Shown here in pieces: positions 40,191 to 50,700 of a stretch of 64,000 nt of DNA. A program made the translations under genes and the position numbers. The stretch comes from Branchiostoma belcheri. Lineage: Eukaryota > Chordata > Leptocardii > Amphioxiformes > Branchiostomatidae. Location: the NCBI RefSeq assembly GCF_001625305.1, contig NW_017804353.1:2857209-2921208 (forward strand), read 5' to 3'. The notes under the pieces were generated by a model, which was not told where the DNA came from, searched no databases, and worked only from the letters and a program-made list of their open reading frames with translations. Within the stretch, counting starts at the first letter, position 1; every line of letters starts with the position of its first letter.

Positions 40191-42615
40191 ATATCATTCT
40201 TCAACCTGACATTCGTCACCTTTTTTGGGTCACAACTTTGGCACTTTGTGATCAGATCAAGTAAACTTCTTCAACCTACTTATTCCACAACAAAATTCCC
40301 AGTAGACCATAGCAATCTGCAAAATTTAATATACTTTCTTCTTCCAATTCCCAGTGAACCTTTTTACAGATACACTGAAAGTGACAGAGAGAGAGAGATC
40401 CCTGAAACGTTACCATCTCAAATTCCCCATTGTACTCCCGTTATCCAGGACAGGCTGACTGTGGCAGGATAATATGTGACCACTGATGTGTCCCCAGGGG
40501 ACCTTTTATTACAATAAATAAGGTCTGTATCGATCTTAGTGGAAGAAATGAGTCCTCCGGAGGTCTTCAAGACGTCTTAATGAGGCATCCGGTGATCTTT
40601 GACACTTAAAGTTCACCAGGTCAACGAGGACTTATCTACCTTTAACGATTTTTACAGACAGAGTGCTAGCCGGTGGCCCTGTTTGGGGTCTATGTCTGAC
40701 AAACCACAGGTCTTTGTAGCACAACTTGCGATGTTCTGGCGAAAAAGTTATCTACTTTAAATGACTTAAAATGATCTTAATCATTTTGATGTATTTCTGT
40801 CCAAACCTTACCTCTTCCATCATGACCTCAATGAAAGTCACTCAGCAGGCCGATGTGGTCTTCTCATCAATAAAGAATATATCAAACAAATATTTTTAAA
40901 CAAAAGAGAATGGACTTATCAAAGTAGTCGTCATTCAAAATACATTCTCCCCTCAGTTGGAGAAGTTTTCAAGTTTAGTACTTGTGCTTTTATCTGTCAC
41001 AACTCACAAGACGAGGTAATAATTCCCCTCCGCAGGAGTTGTTGAACCGTGTACCATGACAAAGTGGCCGGGACGCCGCCGTAAACCACGCGGCTGAGAG
41101 GATCTCGTGCCACGGGGATGTCTAAGGCGGGCAGCGTGGCGGGAAATGTCGCCGCCACCCCGCCGCGTAAATCTACCAATCCCCTCCCCACCGCGCCATG
41201 AAATGGGGTCACATTACCCCGCGTTACGCCGGGACGGTAAGTGCGGCGTGTAGGGAGAAGATAGACCGCAAATTGGGGCACTAATCTTCCCCAGACTCGT
41301 GTCTGCTTTTCAAGTGCCCCAGACGTTTTGTTGCAGAGTCGTCGGCTTGTCGCCGTGTTTGATTATTTGTAAAATGTCGTACATTTGTCTGCTTGGTGTG
41401 ACCTTCAAAACGGCGACGGTAGTGTACTTGTTATTAATGTGTGTTGTTTGGCCTTTGCGAGGTTACAAAGCGACGGTTTGAAACGCATTAATAGGTCTTT
41501 ATGGGTTTTTAGAATTTATACAGTACGTCGTAATTCATCTTGGAAGCAGTCTGTATATGTTGTGAATGATGAGGAACATATTGTAGCATTACTGAAATTT
41601 TGTTTTCATTTCATCATTCTCTTATTATATTTTATTCAAAAGATAATAGTTGTGAAACAGTATCATACATTATACATACACTTATTACTTAATGATAATG
41701 ATTATTACTTGACTATGGAAAGGGAAGAAAATAACAATTCTATCAATATACATTGGACTGTCATTTTATGACAAGTTCACTGTGAACTAAAGCTAGGCGT
41801 TACTTGTTCATTGTGCACTGGAGCTTGGTGTTTTTACTGGTTCACTGTGTTCTGCAAAGGTTTGGGGCAGCTACAATTCTTTGATTAGTAGCTATACTCA
41901 CTTTAGACTTGACAATTTTTGCTCAGTTGTTGACCTTTTCCATAGCATGTTGATTCTGTGTACTATGAGTAGTAAGCGTGATATCCAAGAAGGGATCTCC
42001 TCCCTACCAACAACCCTTCAGCCGGCGGGAGGATGTAAAGAACTGGTCCACCCTGACACACCTGCCCTGGAGACACCAGTCAAACTTTCTCCACGGTTCT
42101 TACTCTACCTGTCCTCATTTCTCACCCTCATTATCACTTCCCCATCCCTCAACTTCATCCTCAGGTCGTGTAAGGACAGTGGTGTCACGGATAACAGCCC
42201 ATCGATTAGAGAAGAGAAATGTTGTTAGTGTCGCCGTTACTTCAGCGGATCTGCTCGTTACCGTAACCGTAACAGAGACGGATTCGCCCGGGTATCTGGT
42301 AACAACTTACTATGACTGATGACGTCTTTAAATCTTAACGTTTTTTTAAATGACTGCAATGCGGTAGATTACATGGGAAAAATGCTTGAATGTTTCATAA
42401 TGACTAGTGTTTTTGCAAATATGACAACCATGAGACAAATTGGTGCTGTTTATCCATATTACCCAAATGTGAAAAAAAAGATGAATGTCCGACCTTCAAG
42501 TCACCTTGAACAGAAGACTGCAGTCATGAGTCTTAACTTACCAAGGGCGAAAGTCAGCGTGAAGACGTGGTGGGTTCTGGCAGTCTGTGACGTCACATGG
42601 GGGATGACACTGGTT
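40191..42615. other. Gene-free stretch with a GC-rich islet
   Basis: Islet at about 41.03-41.29 kb (CCGCC-rich, with ATGAAATGGGGTCAC resembling ATGAAATGGTTTCAC near 10.52 kb). The overlapping frames at 41.9-42.7 kb lack a domain. Confidence 0.45.
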
Positions 42616-43060
42616 GTGTCCATGACCTGGTCTCGTACCGATGTATCTTTCCTGTGAGGTCAGGTCAAACTAAAAGGTCACTCGTAATTAGAGATGCTAA
42701 GATAAATCTCAGAATCATTTACAATTTCTGCATACATACGTCTTTCGAAGTACGGCTTCGTAATATATGTCCTAAGGCTGTGAAGTTGATGAAGACTCAT
42801 AGCTAGATTGTCTATGTCTGATTTTGTGTGCTTGGACTTAACTATGACCCTGACCTGGTCTCGCATCGGTGTGTCAAGTCAGGTCAAAAACGAGAAGGTC
42901 ACACGTAATCAGAACTGTTGAGATAAATTTTGGAATCATTTACAATTCATATGTAGATATTTCTTCTTGAGTGTAAGACGTTGCTGTCCTAATGTCGTCC
43001 AAAATGATAAACTCATGGTTAGACTTCTGGTTTCGCCGAACTTGGTAAATTTTGATCATG
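42616..43060. repeat. Tandem duplication, ~227-bp unit, rich in AGGTCA half-sites
   Basis: Two diverged copies share GACCTGGTCTCG, CAGGTCAAA, AAGGTCAC and GGAATCATTTACAATT-type blocks at an offset of about 227 bp. Each copy keeps the same three nuclear-receptor-type half-sites. Confidence 0.85.
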
Positions 43061-43889
43061 GTAGAATCCAGACTCTACGGAATCAGCATTGGCTTAATAG
43101 TCCTAGACTACATAATAGACAACACCACGCCACATAAGACACACGTCTAAGCTCAGTTCTGTATGAGATGCAAAGTTCTTTCCTGACCCTGATTTTCTTC
43201 TGCGATGGTTAAGAAGTTATTTTAAAACACACTCAAGTTGTTTTTCCTCAATATTATATGTTGATGCATTGTTTCTAAATATTATGTATAAATGATCATG
43301 CCTCAGCGGTGAACTATACATTAAAAATAGCACCATTTGCCTTTTGGGTCTCTCCTAATGTAAGCAATGTGTCAGAGTTAAATTATGAAATGATAGATCG
43401 TACCATCTTGTCAAACAAGATGCATTGTTGTGATTACTTTGGTTCCAAAGTTATTAAAAAGTTATACACATGTATGAATGTTTTCTAAAAGATTAAGTAG
43501 CTAATTTAGAGCGCGCTCTGCGGCAAGACATGAATATTTATGGCCCGGTTCTGCCTTGTTGAGAACAATCTGTATTGTAAGTGTCAAGCAGTGAAACATG
43601 CGGCAACTTTCAAGGCCAAGGGCGTATCCATCTTTAGTGGGTGGATGGATGAGTTTGTGTCTGGAAGTTGCCACAACTCGGCGTTAATACCGACAACGTA
43701 TTTTATCTGCCTTCTGTAAGACTTATACCCTCTAATTCTAATAAAGAGGCTTAGGCTTCGGATTATTTTTATTAGTTTTAGGCGTTTTTTATCTGGCTTT
43801 CTTTATTGTACTGGTATCTTTTTACGCCAGCCTTTCGGATGGCAAACCTATGCCAGCCCTGTGTCACTCTATCATGTACATTTCTGAAC
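43061..43889. other. Gene-free stretch
   Basis: AT-rich. A CTAATAAAGAGGCTTAGGCT segment near 43.74 kb resembles a LINE tail without its microsatellite. Nothing else seen. Confidence 0.4.
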
Positions 43890-44010
43890 ACGCGTGTTCA
43901 AGAGCGTAGATCGGCCCCAGGCACGGTGCTGGATACCCGTGGACTACTAGTATCCTTCTCTGAGCATAGTTCTGATAGAGCAGGGTTCTGGATAAAACAG
44001 GACCTCAGGT
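43890..44010. repeat. Dispersed palindromic repeat, locus 3
   Basis: GTAGATCGGCCCCAGGCACGGTGCTGGATA through GGGTTCTGGATAAAACAGG in spaced blocks, matching the order of words at 50.70 kb. Only blocks are conserved. Confidence 0.65.
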
Positions 44011-46319
44011 GATGTATAGTTTATGACAGAAACCAGCCAGGTGTGGCAGAAATGTTGTCTCAACGGCTAGGTTCTTGTAATTGCTACAATATTAGTATTG
44101 GAGAAAAAATAGCACGCAATATAAATTTCATTTCTGGTTTCTCATGCCCTGTCGATATCCATGATTGGTGCAATGAATAATCAGGTGACCATCAGGGCTA
44201 TACATGTTGGTGTGGTAATGTAGTCTAATGTAGACATTAATGCAGAAAAGTTTGCACAGGACTTCACGCCACCTGTTGATTTTCTGTTAAACTGCAGCAG
44301 AAGGAAAACCGTCCCTCAAGTTTCAATATTTACCTACCTACGTCATATTACACATAGCCAAGGACTGCCTGCTTTGATATGTATAGCCGGTTGCTTATGC
44401 ATGTGCACCAAGGCTCCACTTTTATTTCTTTGTTTTTCTTCCCCTAACTTTTACACTTCTCCCGGGGGCTCCGGGTAAAGGCCTGTCTTGTGGTGCTTGT
44501 CAGTGGCTGGTTTTGTGCAATTGCAAGGTGTGCCCTATTCACGTTCAGCATTTACAAACATAGAATGTTTTGGTAGCATTTTTATTATCTTTACTAGTGC
44601 GACATAACTTTCACGCTGTTCTTCCCGGAGTCCTAGAATGTCAGTCCCTACTGGTTGCTGAAGTTGTCATGATGCTCTCATGACGTTGCCGTCACCCCCT
44701 GACTTCCTTTTAATGCCTTCTCTTTCTATGTTGTAATCCTCACTCAGGCCGTACGAGGATAGGATGTCCCCGTCTCCATCATCAGCGAGAAGTCTGTTTG
44801 TAACTCACAGCGCCAAGACTAACGGTCAAGGCCGAAACTTCATCTTGCTTCATCTGCGTTCGATGGCCTGATGTGACCTGAAGTCAGGGAGATGCTTTTA
44901 AGATATTAGGGTAAACATAAGGCTGGTTCTGAATTAACTAGTTGGTTGGAGAGTTAAGAGTCACTTTCACAAATTAGGAAAAATGAGGCGTCTAGAGGTC
45001 TACATCAAAGCTGGTCAACTGGGATCATCTTCATTTCAAAGGCATTTCCTTTTAATGGAAACGCACTTAACAAAAATTACACGTTCATTTACCACATGTT
45101 ACACGCGTTTAGTTCTTGCATAGAAACGTTTTTGCTCATCCTGTTCAAAGTGCCGTCAGTCCAGTCGGAGATCGGACAAACTTTCACTTTCAAAGTCGCA
45201 ATTTTCTCTGCATTCTAACGCGTGCTTTGGGACCAGGCAAGATTTTAGCCGTCTCTTTAAGACATAGCCTTCTCTTTAAGATGGTTTTCTCTGGCGACTT
45301 TAAGACGCTGTCTTGAGATTTACCTTGAAGAAGACGGCTCCTTATCTGGACAACCTCAGCGTCTTCAAAGGGCTGAAAATGTCGTCGCTCCAACTTCCAA
45401 GCGAGAATTTCTTTTGGAGGCTTTGGCAAAATTACATAGGATCTGGAAATGCCGTCGGTTTTACTTCCAAACGAACATTTCTTCAGGCAGAATTACAACC
45501 TTAAGTCTGTCCGGGTCTGAGCTTGTGATGTCAACTTGTTACATCTCTGCCGCCGGCTCTCTCGTGATCCTATTATATCACTCACATTCTCCGCATCCTG
45601 GAGTGTTCAAAACAATTTCAGGGCTGGTTGAACCTTCCTATTAGTTTTTTTTTTTTCAAACATGTCATGGCTATACATGGTGACGGCACACTCAAGTTAT
45701 ATCAACTTATTTTATGCCGTCACCAACGCAGAGGACAAATACAGGACAGGGCGATACTCTTTTTCACTTGAGCCAAGACGTGTGAAGTGCCTTTCCAAAG
45801 GGCACAAGATGGGTGGCATGTCAGGACTAACCCTAACCCACACTTTACAATGATCTAGTTTTTGCTTTATTTTTTATACCATCACTAAGAACCAGCGAAT
45901 GAGCCTCACAGATATCAGTATGTTATGCACAGGGTTGATTTAACTTACTACAGTACAGTAAAGGAATGACCAGAAAATTGACTTTGTAAAACCATTTCTA
46001 CTTCCCTGAAATCGCTTTAGGTGCCTTGAAGAGTTTAAACACAACTGCGTGTGAGGGGGAAATCTGACCAACTGAAGTACATATAATTGTTCAAATCCGT
46101 GATAATGTCTGAATAGGCAGCTGAAACACACAGAGTTGATTCTCATTGTTAGTGTACTGTCAACGTTGTCGGTTTTATCAACTTATGTCCTTCGCAGCAT
46201 ACCAGTTTTAAACTTTTTGGATTTATCCATCCATCCATCCACCACTCTCCTATGTATATAACCACCTATCCTACTAGTAAACTGTCGGACAAAGTGTTCC
46301 AACAAAAACAACTCCATAC
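44011..46319. other. Gene-free stretch
   Basis: Contains a ~70-bp tandem duplication (about 45377 and 45447, both with CTTCCAA.CGA..ATTTCTT) and a poly-T run near 45.65 kb. Frames crossing it lack domains. Confidence 0.45.
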
Positions 46320-47579
46320 TTTATTGACAGACAGCGACAGATCACTGTTTCACTCTACCATGTACATCTCTGAAGGCCACTGGAGGTCACGTGTGCATGT
46401 GGGACCTATCATATCAACTATCACGTGTTTATCACGTGTCATCATGAGCAGAAACGTCCTTGACTTTGAGAACGACAAGGTCAAACATTCGAAATTTCTG
46501 TCATCACTTTACTCTGCCTGCGTGCCGTATGACATGTCTCTGTTTTCCTCAGCAGATTACATGTCCAAGTTCAATATACAAGTTCAATATACAAAAGAAG
46601 TCCTGGAATTTCTTTGAAGTCGCCGCCAACAAGCTGTTTGTGCCACACATTCCTGGGAAATGTGTCAAGTTCAACATCACTGTCGCCAATTTGTCGCCAG
46701 CATGTTTTTGCTACAAGCGGCAACGATTTTGCTACAAACGGTAACAGCTATCTTATCTACATGTTACACTGCAATTTTTGTCACAAGAAAAGCAATTCTA
46801 TAAAGATGGCCTTTACATATCATTGAAGATACATTCAATGTTACACAATCTTAAATGTTCCACCTCTGATTATAAGTTATATATTAATCTTATAGACTTA
46901 TTCTTTAAATTTACGTTGTTACAAGATTATCGTCTAGAAATTACAGAGATATCACTTACAAAAATAGCAAGTTTCCGTCCAATATATACAGTACAATAAC
47001 AATTCTACACGACGTCATACATTTTGTACTTCTATTAACTCCTTAACCAACGCTGTACATCAAAGTATTTACTCTTAACATAGCAGTACGGATAAAGCGA
47101 CCACTAGTAGCTCACTTAAGTTATATGGTCATTTTTTAACGTTCTATACTAATCAAGATCACTTAAAAACGTGGCATTTTCGACTGAAATGCTTTGGACG
47201 GATTTCCAATAGCCTTCTCAATGCACGCCAATCAGTGTTGCAGAACACCTTACCACCGACAGAGGTCGCTGCTTGGTGGCGGTCACTGACGTAGCCAAGC
47301 TACAGGCAGTTTACAGTCATGTGACTATGACGCATTTCATCGCCAGACATTTTCTAACCATTCGTTCCCCCATCTACCTGACCATGTGTGATATTTGCCT
47401 TCGCATACTTCGAGAACACCTGACTATCCTTCTTCTTAAAACCGCCGTCTGTGCGTTGGCAATGTCTCATCACTATCACACCAAGCCAAGATGGCGGCGA
47501 TGTGCATTTACAGTTGTGACGTCAGACGTTCTATTGACCTTTGACCTGTACGTCATGCTAGACCGGATGTTGTAGAGTT
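46320..47579 (-). other. Probable 3' flank / 3' UTR of the CCN gene (end undetermined)
   Basis: No close AATAAA follows the stop on the minus strand. The first clear one is at about 46325-46320, some 1.25 kb downstream; another is near 45.87 kb. Vertebrate CCN mRNAs have long 3' UTRs, so a UTR of this length is plausible but not shown. Short open frames here (for example 46252-46617 plus strand) have no recognisable domain. A perfect DR1 motif sits about 33 bp after the stop. Confidence 0.35.
47535..47547 (-). promoter_or_regulatory. Perfect DR1 nuclear-receptor-type element
   Basis: The minus strand reads AGGTCAAAGGTCA, two consensus half-sites one base apart, the preferred site of RXR/HNF4/PPAR-type dimers. 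It lies just past the CCN stop codon. It is an exact sequence match only; occupancy is unknown. Confidence 0.35.
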
Positions 47580-47742
47580 TTACTGCTGCGGACAGTTCCT
47601 GTGGCAGGTGCAGGAGTGGATCCAGGCCACGTCCTGCTTGATGGGGGTTCTGTCCTCGCAGATGAAGTCCATGGTGGTGGTCTTGACCTTGTAGGGCGTG
47701 CAGCAGCGTCCGCTGATGGTGCAGCCGCCGCACCACCTCCAC
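47580..47742 (-). CDS. CCN: CCN exon 8: rest of cystine-knot module and stop
   Basis: The acceptor CCCCAG|GTGGAG uses phase 2, so the joined frame reads [20 protein letters not shown] and ends [16 protein letters not shown] (TAA). This supplies eight cysteines and the CCTP motif shared by all CCN CT modules, which bind heparan sulphate and integrins and can dimerise. [11 protein letters not shown] is one residue longer than the vertebrate CGxCTDGRCC spacing. Confidence 0.96.
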
Positions 47743-50700
47743 CTGGGGGCAGAGGGCAGAGGGCAAAGGTTAGACGACGAACGGGGACCGGGGCCGGGGA
47801 CGATACCTTTTTTTCATGCAACACTATACGTAAGAGCACGTGGCCTAAACAATCGGGTGTTTATCACATAGAATGATGTCAGATATCCATTCCAAAATTT
47901 ATCGAGTTAAAGGTTATCATTTTTGATGCGCTAAGATCGTGTAGACCTTAATCGATAGTTTAATCATGGGTATTAGGATATGCCATGCAGCTTAAGATAA
48001 TATAAGTACCATATTTAAGGGGGGGGGGGTCGTAACTATTAACACTATAAGTAAGCATACTTAGTCAACAGAGTAAGGAGTATTCTTAAAACAGCAGTGG
48101 TAAGTAGAGTACTGACTTGTAAGCCTTGACGGTTGTGCATCTCGTGTTGTACCAGCTGAAGGTGATCTTACTCGGCTCCATGGACCGGATCGTGCTGCGG
48201 CACTTCTTACCATCCTGCGGCGAAACACACGAGGAACGTGAATAAAATAATACAAAATGATCTAGATTTACTTAGGCGCTAAAATAATACAAAATGACCT
48301 CGTACATTTATTTGCAGGCCCTTGCCCATGTGGGCTGGTGTTTCTTCTACTCCTCCCTCTGCTCCTGTTAAGTCGACAAGTGGATTCAATTTCTTCAATT
48401 TTTTTGCCAGAAGACATTAAATATATATGGGAGGGAGCAATGGGCTATTACCCCAGAATGTATTAAGCCTCTATCAGTATCGTTTTGGTTAATTATTAAA
48501 TGATAAATATTAGAATTAGGGAGGTTTTTTTTTATTTAGAAAAAATTGAAAATTTCGAATTTTTTAAAGTGTTTGTAGATTTTGTAGATGTTCGTACCTT
48601 GACATAGTCGAGGTACTGCAGGTCGCAGGGTCTCATCTGACAGATGCGCTTCTCCACCTGCATCCTGCACTCCGGGTTGTGATTGGACACTCGTGTGGAC
48701 ACGCCCATGCCGCACGTGACCGAGCACTGGCTCCAGGACGTGGCCTGGAGGAGGCAGGCGACGGGCTCCGGGTACTCCGCTGGATAAACGGGAGGGATAA
48801 AACACTGGTTACTTCAAGACAGGCGTTAGAAGTGGCAGCATTACAATATTTCTAATCCAAAATGTGTCGGGATCAGATTGTAGGACCTTTGGGTGTAACG
48901 CCTGTCGAAAGTGTTGTTTCCAGAACCGTGCCTGGGCCAAATCTACGTCTTTGGACAAACGGGAGAGAAAACACGTTACTTCAGTCAGTCGATGTATGCA
49001 GTACTGCGCAAGATGTTCTCTTTAAGCACTCTTAAAGAATGCCTTAAGGTCCCTTTTGGTAATTTGATGCTTAAATACTACTTTTAAGGCACCTTTATGT
49101 GTGTCCAAAATGATACGTTGTGGCATTTATTGATATAGTACGTTATAACGATAGCTCGCCCCCTTAGGCCAAACCTCTTCTTGTACCTTAGTATCTTTGA
49201 TCCATACGTCTTCATTTGACATATACCAGAGCTGCCTATTAAAACACCACAAGCCTGCTAATTTTACATGGCTGGTCTGCTCGGCTAAACTTTACACGCT
49301 ATATGAGAACAAATGCCTAAGAGAGACTTTATTCCCATAACCTACCCCTGCTGGTATGACAAACTCGCGGATCAACTCAAGTTTACTCCGCGTCACCCCG
49401 ATCATACCGGGAATGTTCGCCCGTCTCAGGAAGTCAGTGTTATAGCAAATACCGTATCTCGACTAAATCTTCGTTCTTTGATACGAGGAGACTACCAAGA
49501 ACCGTGCCTGATCCTAACTCATTCAGGGATGGAACTAGATACCAACGGTTCTGGATACAATAGACGGAAAAACATGGTATTTCACTCAGCTCAAAAGATT
49601 TTCGTGGTCGACGATTCGACATTTCCTTGAGGCTTCTCTTTCTCCAGACGGCGATTAACTGTTCTCATAAATGAATCAAGAATCTTGCCGAAATTCTGCC
49701 AAGCTTGGCACGGGAAGTTGGAGGCAGCCGTGTTCCCAGGACCAGGACAGGAATGTGTCACTATGTCCGGCGGTATGTCACCCGGTAATCCCGCTCACGG
49801 AGTGGGGAATCCTCCTGTAAACTTCACGTTTCGTGTTGTACTGATGCAGACGGTTAAACTCGCGCCTGTTTGAAGTACAAAATCCCCCCTCCAATTAAAT
49901 CCGATCTCCTAAATCCGTGTACGTCATACGGGCTAATCCTCCCGCAGGTGTCAGGTGCCAAAATCAGCACATTTCTCTGTGGAACTTTCTCTCTTTCTTT
50001 TCTCACAGTGTCCAAGAAAAGAAAAATCAACTTCATCGATACTGTCTTGAACGCCACACAAATCATTGTCTTGGATAAAAACAGACCTGAGAACGTCGTA
50101 CATGAATTGATGGATTCGACTTTCCCGCATTTGATTTTTCGATCATTATTGTCATCTCGCGCGGAAGTCTTTTAAAGCTTTAAAGACCAATAGACAACAT
50201 TGCAGACGAACTCCCAACCACAGATGATTTTGCTCGACTAAATCGCAAGGCCTGGACAAGTTCGAGTGGCCACGGTCGGCAATGCGTGACATGGGCTTTT
50301 ATTCTCTCCATTAACGGCGTTTTTTTTCGTCCCCTACGGCACTTCAAACGGCGGCAGCTGACTCCAGGGCGTCGCCGTTCAGTAGGCCAGGGCTACGGTG
50401 TTTTCCACGTCTCTAAGTTACGGAACAACCCGGCTGGAGCACACCTGCGGTACCAGATGCGTTCCCGCGGGTTCACACAGGGACGGTAATGGTCCTGAGA
50501 GCTCTAACCACTCCGGCCGTAACTCACGCGGCTGAGTGATGACCGGCACGTGCGACCTTGGACCTGGGAGCTGCCAGGAAGGGTTTTACCTAGCCTGTGT
50601 TACACAGTCTCTCACTGTCAGCGGTATTGCATCCAGGACCTTTCCTCATTCTTTGCCTGAATGGGTTGGGGTAGGGATCAGGGACGGTTCTAGTCTCTGC

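Noticed and set aside
41881..42657. Overlapping plus-strand frames of about 112-115 codons
   Set aside because: Three frames open over the same DNA with no domain; partly inside a tandem duplication.
46252..46744. Plus-strand frames of 94-121 codons downstream of CCN
   Set aside because: No recognisable family; lies where the CCN 3' UTR or flank is expected.
47558..47876. Long frames in other registers over CCN exon 8
   Set aside because: Shadows of the real exon caused by its high GC; the phase-matched frame alone gives the cystine-knot module.
49870..50175. 101-codon plus-strand frame in CCN intron 5
   Set aside because: Opposite strand to the gene, no domain, no promoter or splice signals.
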